A stretch of 64,000 nucleotides of DNA from Oryza sativa Japonica Group (GCF_034140825.1 NC_089035.1:43082001-43146000), one strand, 5' to 3'. Shown: positions 23,239 to 34,468, numbered from the stretch's first letter. Notes: a model not told the origin generated them from the sequence alone. A program made the numbers and translations.

Positions 23239-25267
23239 CATGTGTGGTGAGCACTGAGCTGGGCAGAAAATTGTCCCTGACATTTGTATTGCTACCCATC
23301 GCATCTGCATTTACATGTTTGAGTATTATTGGTGCACATTATTCATTATTTGTTAGTTATGCATGAATGGTATTCGATAGTTCTTTCTGCATCTACATCT
23401 CAGATACATTACTGAAGTGACATGAGTCACTGTTATTTGATATTTTTATTTATATAACTGGGCAAGGTCATGGACTAAACCTTGTCTTCTGTACCTTGTA
23501 ATGAACTCTCTGAAATATAGGTCTGAAATATCACGATAACATAGTTTTGTAATAAGTACAGTTAGTTATGCAAAAGTTTTTTTTAGAAAACACCTTCTCT
23601 ATTCGTCATGCTGGTTCACCATATTTTTTTTCCGCGCCTTGGTGAATTGAGATCTGTTAGCATCCAACTTTAGTTAGCTCCTATTCCTTTCTATGATCGC
23701 ATATTGTGGCCACTTTCCATGTTATTCGCCTAGTTAGAACTTAAAACTTACAAGTAGTGTGAAATACTGAACGGGCTTCTTTAACAATATAAGTATTGGT
23801 GGGAGATACTACTGGTATTAGTAAATGCCATTTGGATTTTCTTTCCTGACTATTCTAGACTGAATGTTACATGGTTTGCTGAATGAACTGAATCTGATTT
23901 TTCTTGTTTCTCTTATTCTGTATGCAAACAACCACAGTAATCATACTATAGAAGTGTAGTATAACAAACTAGCTAGTATATGCTTGTGTAATATAATCTA
24001 ATTACTTGTTTTGGGACATCAAGCCAATAATGAGCTTATAGATGAGGTGTTCAATAATATGAATTATGGAAAATCAAAGTATCAAAGTTAGACACTGTTT
24101 TACATAACTATGCATTAACTAAAGAATCCCTACTGGATTGTGTTTATATGTTATCCTAACGGATGCTCTGTACTGACTTCAGAATACTATTATTCGTACC
24201 AGCGGAAGCTACCAATTTTCTTGTGGACAACAGTATAGGTGAACAATTGATTCTCCGTGAATTGATGCTGTCTTTTTTAAATTACCTCAAATCCCAGCAA
24301 ACAAGATATGGGTGCAAACACCTAAGATGCAGCTTGCTGATCTTCTGTGGTCTGTTTTTTTTTTATGTTGTTGTAAAATTGTGTGAACTAACTGATGATT
24401 ATACTTTGTACCTCTGGGCACCATTTACTGTATTTATCAATTCTGAGGGAAATTACCTTATCATTTTACCTTTTGAAATGCGGACTATTTACTTAAAATT
24501 GGCTGTGGTAATTCTGGTTTGCATCCAGAAAAGGCGATTTATAATTTTATACGGGTCGTCCTTTAGTTAAGTTGAAGCATGTATATAGTATTTTAAGGCA
24601 TGTTGGGGAATGAAATAATTCTCACTTGACCACTTCTTTGCTCCATTTTAGTGCTGAGCGATTGTGGATTCTAGCATCTAAGAGACACTCCATCAAGGTT
24701 ATCTGTTGTTTGTGGAGAAAATTATGAAGTGTGCATTTGGTGCTGTTTTTGAGGAGGATGTTTTGCGTTCAGATTGTCGTCCTGTAATCTTCTTTTCTAT
24801 TTGTTAGTTATGCAATCCCTGTCTGGAACGCGAAGGCATCATCGTGAGAACTACGTAAAGAAAACATCGTCTGCTACTGTGCCCTTACTCTGTTCAAGCA
24901 GTTGTTCAAGATTGTCGGCCTGTGTTTGTCATAAGGACGTGTTGATATGCTCGCATTTTCTTTACCTACTGGAGATATGAAAAAACTCTCTTGATAAAAG
25001 ATCAAGATGAAAAAAAAAAAGCAAATGATGCCGTTATTTCTTAAACACAGAATAACTTTACTGAGTGGCGCAGTTAAAAATAGGTTGGTATGGTCCCAAT
25101 TGGCAAATTAACGCACATCCCTTTTCTCCAAAGCAAATAAGACAATGCGCACGGGAATCTTAAGGCCCCATTATTTTCAGTTTATTCACTGGATTATTGA
25201 AATGTATTATTTGCTTCATATTTTAAAAATATATTTTCTCAATAAATTTTCTTTCACCGCATTCCCT
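23239..25267. other. Region downstream of thioredoxin y; first part of a repeated block
   Basis: 3' UTR followed by AT-rich spacer. An ORF at 24,163-24,570 (135 residues) has no recognisable family. From about 24,640 to 25,165 the sequence (GATTGTGGATTCTAGCATCT, AGAATAACTTTACTGAGTGG, GGAATCTTAAG) is a diverged copy of a block also present at 28,540-29,310 and 36,490-36,850. Confidence 0.5.
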
Positions 25268-25433
25268 TAAAGGGAAAATTGGAACCATACCATTATAATT
25301 GTGCAAAATTTGAGATATGTCATCCTGACCTACATGTTATTGACTCATATGGGGTCCTACATGTCATTGAGATACTGATGGCATATCTTAAACTTTAAAA
25401 AATTATAATGGCATGGTTCCAAATTACCCCTTA
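25268..25433. mobile_element. Small inverted-repeat MITE (GGAACCATACCA family)
   Basis: Terminal arms AATTGGAACCATACCATTAT and ATAATGGCATGGTTCCAAATT are inverted. The middle contains paired CTACATGT and CATTGA segments. A second copy lies at 38,082-38,230. Confidence 0.7.
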
Positions 25434-25620
25434 AACCACTAGTCCATGTTGCATGTTGTATGGCTTTTCCTTAGTATCCTACCACTACGGGTACTACATA
25501 ACCATACACCAGTCATCATGACGAAGTAAATCCTCACCGTTTGTCGTGATTATCATTAGGTCCCGTTCGGTAGACTTCAAGATGAAGATTAAGTTTAGGT
25601 TCACGAAACGAGAGAGTCAT

Positions 25621-26181
25621 CGATGTTTGATTAAATTTTTTTTAGATAATGAAAATGGTTACATCTCCGGCCTCTGCCTGTAGGCACACAACCAAAAAGT
25701 TCAGTAGTGAACAGAAAATAACTTAAAAAAGATGAGATGGGACAAACCCCCAACTTCTACCGATAATATGATCTACTAAGATAAAGTTTTTTTAAAATCA
25801 CGTAGATTCTATCATGAAATTCTGTAGGTACTGCGCCATCCAAACTGGAATAAAAGTTTCTTGGCTACCAATTCCAAACGCGTAGCACCATTGCGCATAG
25901 TGTCTTGGTGTTCCTGTGAAAGCATCATACAACAAGAGTGAAGCCAATTGGAACACATGAAGATAACCTGCATGATGTTAGACATTCTTTTATGATTAAA
26001 AACTATATCATTACGGCAACGCCAAATTGACCAACATAGAGCACTAGCACCAAATAAAATCAATTTTTTTGGGGTCTAGGCACTCCCCTTAGCCAGTTAC
26101 CAAAATTATCTTTTGCATTGCACCAAACAAAATTATCTTTTCCATTGTGGGCGCTCCCCTTAGCCAGCGATGTTTGATTAA
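25621..26181 (-). mobile_element. 5'-truncated LINE insertion with 14-bp target duplication
   Basis: CGATGTTTGATTAA is repeated at 25621-25634 and 26168-26181. The insert (25635-26167) is oriented minus: its left edge on + is a T-run (poly(A) tail on minus), and the minus-strand ORF 25812-26063 encodes the LINE ORF2 C-terminal region (LCWSIWRCRNDIVFNHKR is typical of plant non-LTR reverse transcriptases). Perfect duplications suggest a relatively young, dead copy. An internal direct repeat (AAAATTATCTTTTGCATTG against AAAATTATCTTTTCCATTG) lies near its 5' edge. Confidence 0.85.
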
Positions 26182-26284
26182 TTAAATTTTAATTATTTTA
26201 TACTCATGAAATGGATTTATCTGATGTTACGTTTTCGCGTGATGCACCATTTAAAATGCGTAACTTATATATATATATATATTT

Positions 26285-26660
26285 GTTTGGTGCTCCATGG
26301 TGCCCGGGCACCATTGTTGAAATTGAGTATATACCCAATTCAAATGAGTATGAAACTTTTTCAATTACCTAGGTATTAACATTAACTACTTTACTAACTA
26401 GTTTAAAGCAAGTTTGAACTGAATTTGAACTTGTTTTTGTTAGATTTTGATTCTAGGTATATAGCATCCATACATATAATTAGTTAGGTATGTAATCATG
26501 GATTGTGAAATAAAGTTAAATTTGAGTTGTTTTGTTGATAAGTATAGGTATGAATCAAATTATTATAACTAGGTATATACTCACAATTTGAAAATTTTGA
26601 AAAATTTGAGTGATTTTGTGCATTAGATACCATGGTGCCCGGGCACCATGGTGCCCCATA
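26285..26660. mobile_element. MITE with palindromic CCCGGG-centred ends
   Basis: Left end GTGCTCCATGGTGCCCGGGC then ACCAT; right end ATGGTGCCCGGGCACCATGG then TGCCCC. Each end is itself a palindrome and the two are inverted copies. The interior is AT-rich and non-coding. Target duplication not resolved because of the flanking AT repeat. Confidence 0.6.
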
Positions 26661-26667
26661 TGAGTGT

Positions 26668-26670
<3 letters not shown>

Positions 26671-26733
<63 letters not shown>
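26671..26733. repeat. (AT)n microsatellite
   Basis: 63 bases of pure AT dinucleotide repeat. A shorter AT run is at 26,268-26,281. Near-identical phrases GTGATGCACCATTTAAAAT and ATGATGCACAATTTAAAAT lie outside the two runs. Confidence 0.95.
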
Positions 26734-26737
<4 letters not shown>

Positions 26738-26926
26738 TTTTGCATGATGCACAATTTAAAATACGTGCTAACAAAAACTGAGACTGTATTAGAAGAAAGA
26801 AAAAGACCTTAGTCTCACTCGCGAGACGCTACAAATATATAGTCCCCTCCACCGGCACTCACATCAACCAAAGCTGAAGAGCACACCACACCTTGTTAGT
26901 GGTGCACGATCGAGAGAGAAAGATCG

Positions 26927-27643
26927 ATGAGAAGGTCGATCGAGGCGATCCACGTCCGCACCGACTACGATGATTGCAGGAGGAAGGGTCACGGTCACGG
27001 CGCCATGAGGATGCAGGACGAGCTTGCCCGCACCAAGACCAGGTGGCCCACCCCCGCCCAGCTTGAGATGATAGAGAGAATGAAGGAGGAGGAGGAGGAC
27101 GACGAAATTGTAGCGTCGGTAGGTAATTCAATTCGATCTCACGATCAAATTCAACCAAAATTCATCTATCGATCTCATCTGTATGATATGACTGTGTGGA
27201 TGAAGGACAATCGGACGCCATCCGTGGTGGAGACGAAGGTGCAGGTGCCGGAGATCGTCGAACAGAACGTCGTTGAAAGAGATGAGCGGCTGCGCACCAG
27301 CGATGACAACGACGACTACGAAGACGAACCCATAGTGAGGAGAGACGGGCACGGCGGCGGCGGCGGCGGCAGGAGGGCGTACGGCGACATCGGCGGGTAC
27401 CACGGCAGCAAGGGCAGGTGGCCGCGCGAGCCCGAAGTGGAGAAGCTCGAGAGGGAGAAGGAGATGCTAAAGTATGGCATTATGTCCAAACCGACCACCA
27501 CCAGAAAGGTGAAGATCGTCCACAGGATGATCCGGCCGCCGAACCAGTATGGCGCCGCCGGCAGTGCACCACCACCAACAGCAGGAGGAGGCCACCAGCC
27601 AGCTACCAGTAGCTACCTACGGCCCATATACTACCACTACTAG
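26927..27643 (+). CDS. Charged, Gly-rich protein of unknown function
   Basis: Open frame of 238 residues; family not recognised. Visible features: basic N-terminus (MRRSIEAIHVRTDYDDCRRK), a short HGHG run, an acidic stretch EEEEDDEIV, a second acidic stretch DDNDDYEDEP, a Gly6 run and a Pro/Tyr-rich C-terminus ending PIYYHY. Two related segments, TRWPTPAQLEMIERMKEEEE and GRWPREPEVEKLEREKEMLK, suggest an internal duplication. No signal peptide or membrane helix. A GTAGGT after codon ~65 could be a splice donor, so the exon structure is uncertain, but the frame stays open throughout. GC-rich coding in AT-rich surroundings supports a real gene. Confidence 0.6.
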   Translation: MRRSIEAIHVRTDYDDCRRKGHGHGAMRMQDELARTKTRWPTPAQLEMIERMKEEEEDDEIVASVGNSIRSHDQIQPKFIYRSHLYDMTVWMKDNRTPSVVETKVQVPEIVEQNVVERDERLRTSDDNDDYEDEPIVRRDGHGGGGGGRRAYGDIGGYHGSKGRWPREPEVEKLEREKEMLKYGIMSKPTTTRKVKIVHRMIRPPNQYGAAGSAPPPTAGGGHQPATSSYLRPIYYHY

Positions 27644-28539
27644 TACAAGATAGTTCGTTCGATCATCCATCTTAAAATATAGCAACTTAACGTTGAATCA
27701 TACGCAATCTAATACTATGAATCTGAATTGATGTTTTTTAGATTCGTATATTTTAGAATGGAGTGAGTATATAATAAGAAGTTAATGGATGCATAGACGC
27801 ATCTAGGCAGATAGCTAGCTTAGCTAGTGTATGTATGTATGCTACTGTGTGTTCAGTGTGTACCACCCGATCGATGGTTATATGGAGTATTCTCCTATTG
27901 TAATATAGACTATGAATGTTATACTATACTGTATATATGGTTTGGTTCGGATTAAGACTGTTAATTTCTTTGGCTTTCTTCACAAAGCCAGGATAATTCA
28001 ATCGCTGAATTGCCTGAGTTCCTCCAGAAGAAGAAGAATAAGATTTGGTTTCATTCGCTGTCGATCAGTTAGTCGATCGATCTATACCTGCGCTCAACTC
28101 AACCTTTGAGTGTTCAATCCGACTAAGGCTATATGGCCAGCTAGTTTATTTCTTCACGTACGTCTGGCTGTTTCACGGGCGCTTCAGTGGCATGTGCATC
28201 CTCCTCGTCGTCGACGAGGAAGCTGAAGGAGAGACGGTGTGCCGGCGGCGAGGCATTTCGTCGAGCAGGCGGCAAGGACTGAGAGCTACTAGCTGCAGGG
28301 GAGATGCGAGGCGACGCGGACTGAGTGTCTTCGGGCCCACTCCCGATGACGGGCCGCGTGGTGGTCTATTGGCCCAAACTAATCCCCACAGGGCGAAGAA
28401 TAGATGGCCCATTACAATCGACCTTCGCGGGCCCCGCGTAGTGGTCGGCTGTTGCCTATTGGGTGGGCCGTGATACTGGGCCGCGTTTCCGATAGCTAAA
28501 GGTGTGATTTGCCTGCTGCATTATATTATATTGCTCCAT
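27644..28539. other. Intergenic region with a small GC-rich patch
   Basis: 28,190-28,500 is GC-rich with repeated GGGCC/TGGGCC motifs, perhaps promoter-like or captured sequence. I cannot support a gene here. Confidence 0.4.
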
Positions 28540-29460
28540 TATTATTGTGCGATGTCATGTGGTGAGTGATTGTGGATTCCAGCATCTGTACAAGAATATC
28601 TATCTGGTTGAGTATAGAATAAGTAGTGTGCCATAAATATTCATACAGTGCTCGACCTAGGAGGACGATGTTTTGTCCGTCTATAATTGACTTAGGGATT
28701 GGGAATTGGGATTATTAAGCTTACTTATCAAAGTGTTTATTGATGAGTTGAAAAATAATGAAATGCGTATCTAGCTAGAAACATTATAGTTGTCCAAAGA
28801 CTTGTTTTAATTATCTCCATTTATCTAATTATTTGCTCCCACTATATAATTAATTTGGACATATAGCCTCGGTTCCTGTTTATTTAGTCTCTGTTGGAAC
28901 ATATTAATTTGATCCGTGCCTTAATTAAAGGCATCATACTGTATTACTGTTTGCTATGCTGTGCGTTTACTTTGTTTAAGCCGGGGTCTTCATATATATG
29001 TTCAATTCATTAAACATTCTGAAAATTGTCGGCATGCGTGCATTATTATCATCCAGGACATGGATGAAGAATCTGTCGTCAGGACGCGTGTGTGGATGCT
29101 TTCCTTTTAACACTGAAGATGTGAAATTCTCTTGTCAGAGGAAGAACAAGATGAAATGCAAATGGTGTTGCCATTTCTCGATAGAGAATAACTTTACCGA
29201 GTGCGGCGAGGAAAGAAGATAAAAATGCTGATATGCTCCCAACTGGTGAATAATCGCATACCCTTTTTTAAAAAGAGAGAAAACAACGCGCACAAGAATC
29301 TTAAGAAACTACTATATATGTATATCATCAACGTATGACTCTTACAATGTAGGTGAAGGATTCTTCATTGATTGGCCAATGAAGGTGGTATAAAATGTTA
29401 GTACTAGTAGTAGGAAACCTTTGTGTGAACATCTTTTCCTTCAAATGTTGTTTTGTACTA
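28540..29460 (+). repeat. Segmental duplication, copy 2 (upstream of ASR gene)
   Basis: Collinear with 36,490-37,050. Shared phrases include TTTAACACTGAAGA, GAGAATAACTTT-ACCGAGTG, TGCTGATATGC, ACAAGAATCTTAAG, TGACTCTT and AAAATGTTAGTAC. The first part also matches 24,640-25,165. Each of copies 2 and 3 precedes an ASR or ASR-like gene on the same strand. Confidence 0.7.
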
Positions 29461-30045
29461 TTTCCGTTCTTTAATAGATGATGTTGTTGAATTTTGACAT
29501 AATGTTTAACAATCTATCTTATTATTAGTGTAAATATGTAAAGTACAAGCCATGAATTTTAGAAGTATTACTAGAAACTTTCAAAATTTAGACCACCGAA
29601 TATGAATCAAAATTCATGTTGCAGGAGAGTAGGAAAAAAAAAGACATGTGCTTTCATCTGTGTGTGCGGCAAATATCGAACTCGTGACTCGCGATCCGAA
29701 TGCTACTTGCGCCAGGATGGTTTTGCAACAATTGCATACTAGTTATATAAGACTTATAATGTTAATATTCTAGTTACAATATAATTACAGTATAATTATA
29801 TTTTATTTGAAAGTTATAACTTAAAAAACTTTCAAAAGTAACATATGTACTTTTTGATGATAAAATAATTCACAGTAAATAACATTTATATAAATATTTT
29901 GGATAAGATAAATGATCAAACATCATTTATATAATCAATGACGTTACTAAAAAAAAGTGGAGAGTACGTAGCTGGGTTCTACATCTACTGATCCAATCGT
30001 GTCATCCAAGGGGTGGTAGCGATTCCTGCCGTGGTGGCGCCTTTA
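29461..30045. other. AT-rich spacer
   Basis: Contains a partial Stowaway-like stretch (about 29,460-29,550) and otherwise nothing recognisable. Confidence 0.4.
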
Positions 30046-30283
30046 GAGCAAGTTTATAGCCAACTACTAACTTCAATTCATCTATAACTAATCTAATAGC
30101 TCATTTATACAATAATTACATACTACACTATTAATATCTGGTCCCACCTGTCATACACACACTGTATCTTAAAGTTTGTGCTACAGCTGGCTATAAATCT
30201 GTAGCCCGCTGCTCTTCTCTCTCCTTATTTGTCTTCTTAAAATATGTTTGCAGCTGGTTTATAGCCTACTATTGTACCTGCTC
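30046..30283. mobile_element. Tourist-like MITE with TTA target duplication
   Basis: TTA at 30043-30045 and 30284-30286. Ends GAGCAAGTTTATAGCC and inverse GTACCTGCTC, with paired arms (TATAGCCAACTACTA, TATAGCCTACTATTG). PIF/Harbinger-type, non-coding. A sister copy is at 39,078-39,283. Confidence 0.8.
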
Positions 30284-30345
30284 TTAAGTTACATCAGGCC
30301 GGTGTCAATTAGGCAGGCAAGGCTTAGCTAGCTAGCTAACAAATA

Positions 30346-30579
30346 CTCCCTCCGTATTTTAATGTATGACGCCGTTGACTTTTCGATCAACGTTTGACTA
30401 TTTGTTTTATTCAAAATTTTTGTGCAAATATGAAAATATTAATATCATGCTTAAAGAACATTTGATGATGAATCTAGTCACAATAAAAAAAAGACAATTA
30501 CATACATTTTTTGAATAAGACGAATGGTCAAACGTTGGATAAAAAGTTAACGGCGTCGTACATTAAAATATGGAGATAG
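30346..30579. mobile_element. Stowaway MITE upstream of ASR
   Basis: TA-flanked. Left CTCCCTCCGTATTTTAATGT with GACGCCGTTGACTTTT; right inverse AAAGTTAACGGCGTCGTACA then TTAAAATATGGAGATAG. It ends about 110 bases before the ASR TATA box. Confidence 0.85.
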
Positions 30580-30686
30580 TACCAAAATAAGTAACTGCCA
30601 ATTATTAACAGAGCGGCGATCATCAACAAATCGTTGTGAATTAATCCAAGCCGTCCATCTTCACCCGTCACTGTCACTCGCCACAC

Positions 30687-30694
30687 TATAAATA
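30687..30694 (+). promoter_or_regulatory. TATA box, ASR gene
   Basis: TATAAATA in CCACACTATAAATAGCACC, 107 bases before the start codon; a canonical plant core promoter. Confidence 0.75.
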
Positions 30695-30800
30695 GCACCC
30701 AAATCCACCCCCACATATTCAGCAAGCAAAGCAAAGAACTTCCCTTGCACCACCACCTGATCGGAGAAGTAGCTAGCTGCAGGAGAGAAACCGACCAACA

Positions 30801-31789
30801 ATGACGGAGTACTACTCCAGCACCGTGGACGAGTGCTACGAGACCACCGGCAGGCAGCACGGCCACGGGCACGGCCACGGTCACGGGCACGGGCACGGGC
30901 ATGGTGGCATGAGGGTGGAGTCCCACACCGACGACTACTACAGCGAGGGCGGCGAGATCGACCGTGGGAGGAGGAACAACTCCATGCACTCGCAGGAGTA
31001 CCTGATGAGGCAGCAGAGCGGCCATGGCGGCTACGGCTACGGCGGCGGCCAGCAGCAGGAGTACTACAAGCGGGAGGAGCGCGAGCACAAGCAGCGCGAG
31101 CGCGTCGGCGAGATCGGCGCCCTCGCCAGCGGCGCCTTCGCTCTCGTATGTCTTAGATCTTCTCATCTTCGAATAATTCTTGATGTATTCCCTCCTTTTT
31201 TTTATAGATGATACCGTCAAATTTTAAACACATATTTAACAATTCATTTATTCAAAAATTTTATATAACTATATAAGATGTAAATCATGCTTAAAGTACG
31301 TTAAGTGATAAAATAAATAAATAAAAATATAAATACACAATTTTTTAAATAAAATGAATGGTTAAATTTGTGATGAAAACCAACGACATCATCTATTGAA
31401 AAACAGAGATAGCATTATATTAAATTAGAGCAATTTTATGGTTTTTAAGATGTATACCACACGTTTACATTAAAACTTTTGGTACGTACATCATAATACA
31501 TTCTCAAGGATTGTAAAACTGCTTATTAAATTAGCTGAATATATATATATCGATCGGTAATATATACGATGTGTTGGATGATCAGTATGAGGGGCACCAG
31601 GCGAAGAAGGACCCGGCGAACGCGCAGAGGCACAGGATCGAGCAGGGCGTGGCGGCGGTGGCGGCGGTGGGCGCCGGCGGCTACGCCTACCACGAGCACC
31701 GCGAGCAGAAGCAGGCCAGCTACGGCGCCAAGGAGCAGCAGTACGGCTACGCCAGGATGCCGCAGCAGCAGGGCTACTACTGCAACTGA
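30801..31789 (+). CDS. ASR4: ASR protein (ABA/WDS-induced, stress and ripening)
   Basis: Small hydrophilic protein of the ABA/WDS family, which binds zinc and DNA and acts as a chaperone-like or transcriptional factor under water deficit (family knowledge). Exons 30801-31145 and 31586-31789; 182 residues. The N-terminal part is Tyr/Gln/Gly-rich with a striking His-Gly repeat at about residues 20-34, a possible metal-binding tract. The ABA/WDS domain starts near [20 protein letters not shown], continues through ASGAFAL, and crosses the intron to [20 protein letters not shown] and [17 protein letters not shown], with the His-rich end typical of ASRs. The single intron at FAL|YE matches the family. 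The symbol follows my recollection of the rice family and was not checked. A decayed paralogue is at 37,233. Confidence 0.92.
31188..31412. mobile_element. Stowaway MITE in the ASR intron
   Basis: TA then TTCCCTCCTTTTTTTTATAG, GATACCGTCAAATTTT inside, and an inverted end with CAACGACATCATCTATTGAA and AGAGATAG. It begins 42 bases after the splice donor and makes up about half of the 440-base intron. Confidence 0.75.
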
Positions 31790-32077
31790 TTAATTATTAA
31801 TCACCCCCAAATTATTAATAATCCATGCGTACGTACGTACCACTAAATAAATACTGGCTACTACGTACGTATATATACGGTACAATAAGATGAGCAAGGA
31901 TGTACGTACGTACACGTATATACGTTGCTCACCCACAATTTCGCCGCCGCGGCCGCGCGCCTTATTCCAAACCAGTGTATGTGTGTACGTACATCTATAT
32001 ATGTACTGTGATTTCTGTAAACGTGTGGCCATCGGATCGATGAATTCTACCGTGATGATAGAAACTGCTTCCTCGTA

Positions 32078-32311
32078 CTCCCTCCATCCCTAAATATTTG
32101 ACGCCGTTGACTTTTTTAAATATGTTTGAGCGTTCGTCTTGTTCAAAAACTTTTATGAAATGTGTAAAACTATATAGACATAAAAGTATAGTTAACAGTA
32201 AATCAAATGATAGGAAAAGAATTAATAATTACTTAAATTTTTTGAATAAAACAAACGGTCAAATTTTTTTAAAAAAAGTCAACGGCGTCAAACATTTTGG
32301 GATGGAGGGAG
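32078..32311. mobile_element. Stowaway MITE
   Basis: CTCCCTCCATCCCTAAATAT and inverse ACATTTTGGGATGGAGGGAG, flanked by TA, with GACGCCGTTGAC/GTCAACGGCGTC subterminal pairs. About 290 bases downstream of the ASR stop. Confidence 0.9.
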
Positions 32312-32341
32312 TATTAGATATGATGTTTCTCTAGTACAATA

Positions 32342-32380
32342 CTAGAAAATCGGTGCGCCTTTGGCGCACAAACTAAAAAA
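32342..32380 (-). mobile_element. Helitron 3' terminus
   Basis: On minus, a hairpin GTGCGCCAAAGGCGCAC is followed by CGATTTTCTAG and host T, matching Helitron 3' ends. The matching 5' TC end was not located, so the element's extent (to the right on +) is unknown. Confidence 0.6.
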
Positions 32381-34143
32381 ATATCCCATGAATACTTGTA
32401 CTTTTTCTAGGATATATAAATGTTGTATAGTTATTTAGAATTAGTTTGATTTCTTAGATATATATATGAGATGGAATAAGAATGAACCAAGCAACAATAA
32501 TTGGTGATATTTCTTTTTGGAATATTTCTATTTGGGAAAAAAATTCTAGAAATGTTTATTTCTCAACAAACATATTACACTTGGATAAATGAAAACTGGT
32601 AAAAAGAAAAATCTAAGCTCAAAATAACATCTCAAAACAAACACAGCTTTGCCGCATAACGGGCCAATAAGTAGAATATATTAATGTGCTAGCATGCAGA
32701 ATATTTTATTTGGCCAATCATGTAAACTCTTCACGTGAATACTATTTACCAAATCTTCGATATAATTAACAATTCTTGAATAAGACAAGAGCCAGCTCTT
32801 TGGGAAAATAAAGGTGCTGGTTGACATGCTGCTCTCTATGCCTTGTATAATTGCTGAGGGTAATTAATGCTAATATTTTGCTAGACTTTATATTAATTAG
32901 CTCAAATTTTCATCAAATTCTTGTGAAGATCATGCACTTCGAGTTATTCACAATGAAAGTGTTTCACGATGCACAATAGCCTTATCGTAGCCTTATCCTC
33001 TTATTTTATTAATTAATATTTCTCTTGATTTCTTTTTACCCTTGGGGACCATAGATTAGAAAATTAATTACATAGATACCATATGGGCCACTTCACATTC
33101 TAATTTACTGTCTCCATCCCCAAATAACTACTCATTTGGATGTGTTTAAGTGAAGAAGAAAAGAGAAGAATGATAAGATACGCTAAATGAGATACGCCAT
33201 TAGCGTATGATTAATGGATATTAATTATTTCAAACCTAAAAAATGGATTAATATGTTTTAAGATAACTTTTCTAGAAAATTCTTTTTGGAGTAATTTTTT
33301 ACTTGGGTCATCTTTTATTACCGATGTTTCGCTTTTGATCACCCTTTAATCAATGTTTTCACTTTGGATCGGATGATGTTGCCTTTGATACTCTCTTCTC
33401 ATGCATATGAATGATCTCAATACTTCTGGTCTTATTGGTCAATAAACTCCCTCAGCTATATATACACCGTTTCTTTGACATACGACAATATAGTTGTATA
33501 CGATAAAATAGCTAAGGACGGTATAAAATGCCACAAAGGTAAAAGTATCCCGGTCAAAAGTGAAAAAGTTGGACGAAGGGTGACACCCGGTTTACCATTT
33601 TATTTTACTGTAGAACCCATAGATGAGAAAATTAATTTCACAAATACCCTATTAGCCCACTTTGCATTCTAATCCACTCCATCCATTAAAAAAAAATGCT
33701 CTTTTGGGTTTAAAATTTATCCCAAAATAATTAACACTCAAAGTGTGTTTGAGTAAATGAGAAAAAAGAACGATGATATGATACACAAAATTAAGTTATT
33801 AGCATATAATTAATGATGATTAATTATTTTAAACATTGAAAATGGATTAATATGGTTTTTAAATAAATTTCCTATAGATTTTTCTTTTGAAAAAAATATC
33901 ATTTATCAGTTCGGGTGGTATACATGCGGAAAATGAGATTTTCTTTTCACCTTCTCACACTGTCAAACATAGATTAATGTTCTCATCGATTGTCCATATT
34001 TTCTAATAAACCAAAACGGCTTATTTAAAATAAAAATATGTATTGTTAGTGACTTAAAAACAAATAAGTAGAAACTACATTAAAAATACCTTTAAATCAA
34101 CTTTAGAAGTAAGTTTAATTTTAGCTTTAATTTTGAGTTCTAA
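32381..34143. repeat. AT-rich transposon-derived block with ~270-bp direct duplication
   Basis: Two diverged direct copies, about 33,045-33,295 and 33,605-33,900, share CATAGAT-AGAAAATTAATT, CACTTTGCATTCTAAT-type, AATGGATTAATATG and TAATTATTTYAAAC phrases. No coding capacity. The left part is probably the body of the Helitron ending at 32,342. Confidence 0.45.
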
Positions 34144-34468
34144 GGCCTTATTTGGATCCCATCCCAAAATTTTTTACCCTGTTATATCGAACGTTTGAAC
34201 ACTTGTATGAAGTATTAAATATAGGCTAAAAAATTAACTAAATGCACACTTGCGAGATGAATATTTTAAGCCTAATTGCTCCATGATTTAACAGTGTGGT
34301 GTTACAGTAAACATTCGCTAATGGCGGATTAATTAGGCTTAATAAATTCGTCTCGCGGTTTACTGACGGATTCAATAATTATTTTTTTATTAGTGTCCGA
34401 ACACCCCATGTGACACCCTATATAATACCCGATGTGACGCATCAAAACTCTTTGATCTAAACAACCCC
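34144..34468. mobile_element. Tourist-like MITE with TAA target duplication
   Basis: TAA at 34141-34143 and 34469-34471. Ends GGCCTTATTTGGATCCCA and inverse TTTGATCTAAACAACCCC. The interior has ATCGAACGTTTGAACACTTG and CTAATTGCTCCATGATTTAA, typical of this rice PIF/Harbinger family. A truncated relative is at 44,007. Confidence 0.85.

Noticed and set aside
24163-24570. 135-residue ORF downstream of thioredoxin y
   Set aside because: AT-rich, no homologue recognised, no codon bias like neighbouring genes; likely chance.
26496-26774. Minus-strand ORF with a long Ile-Tyr repeat
   Set aside because: Simply the translated (AT)n microsatellite.
28173-28473. Possible gene in the GC-rich patch at 28.2-28.5 kb
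   Set aside because: Overlapping frames on both strands with no recognisable product; more like promoter or repeat DNA.
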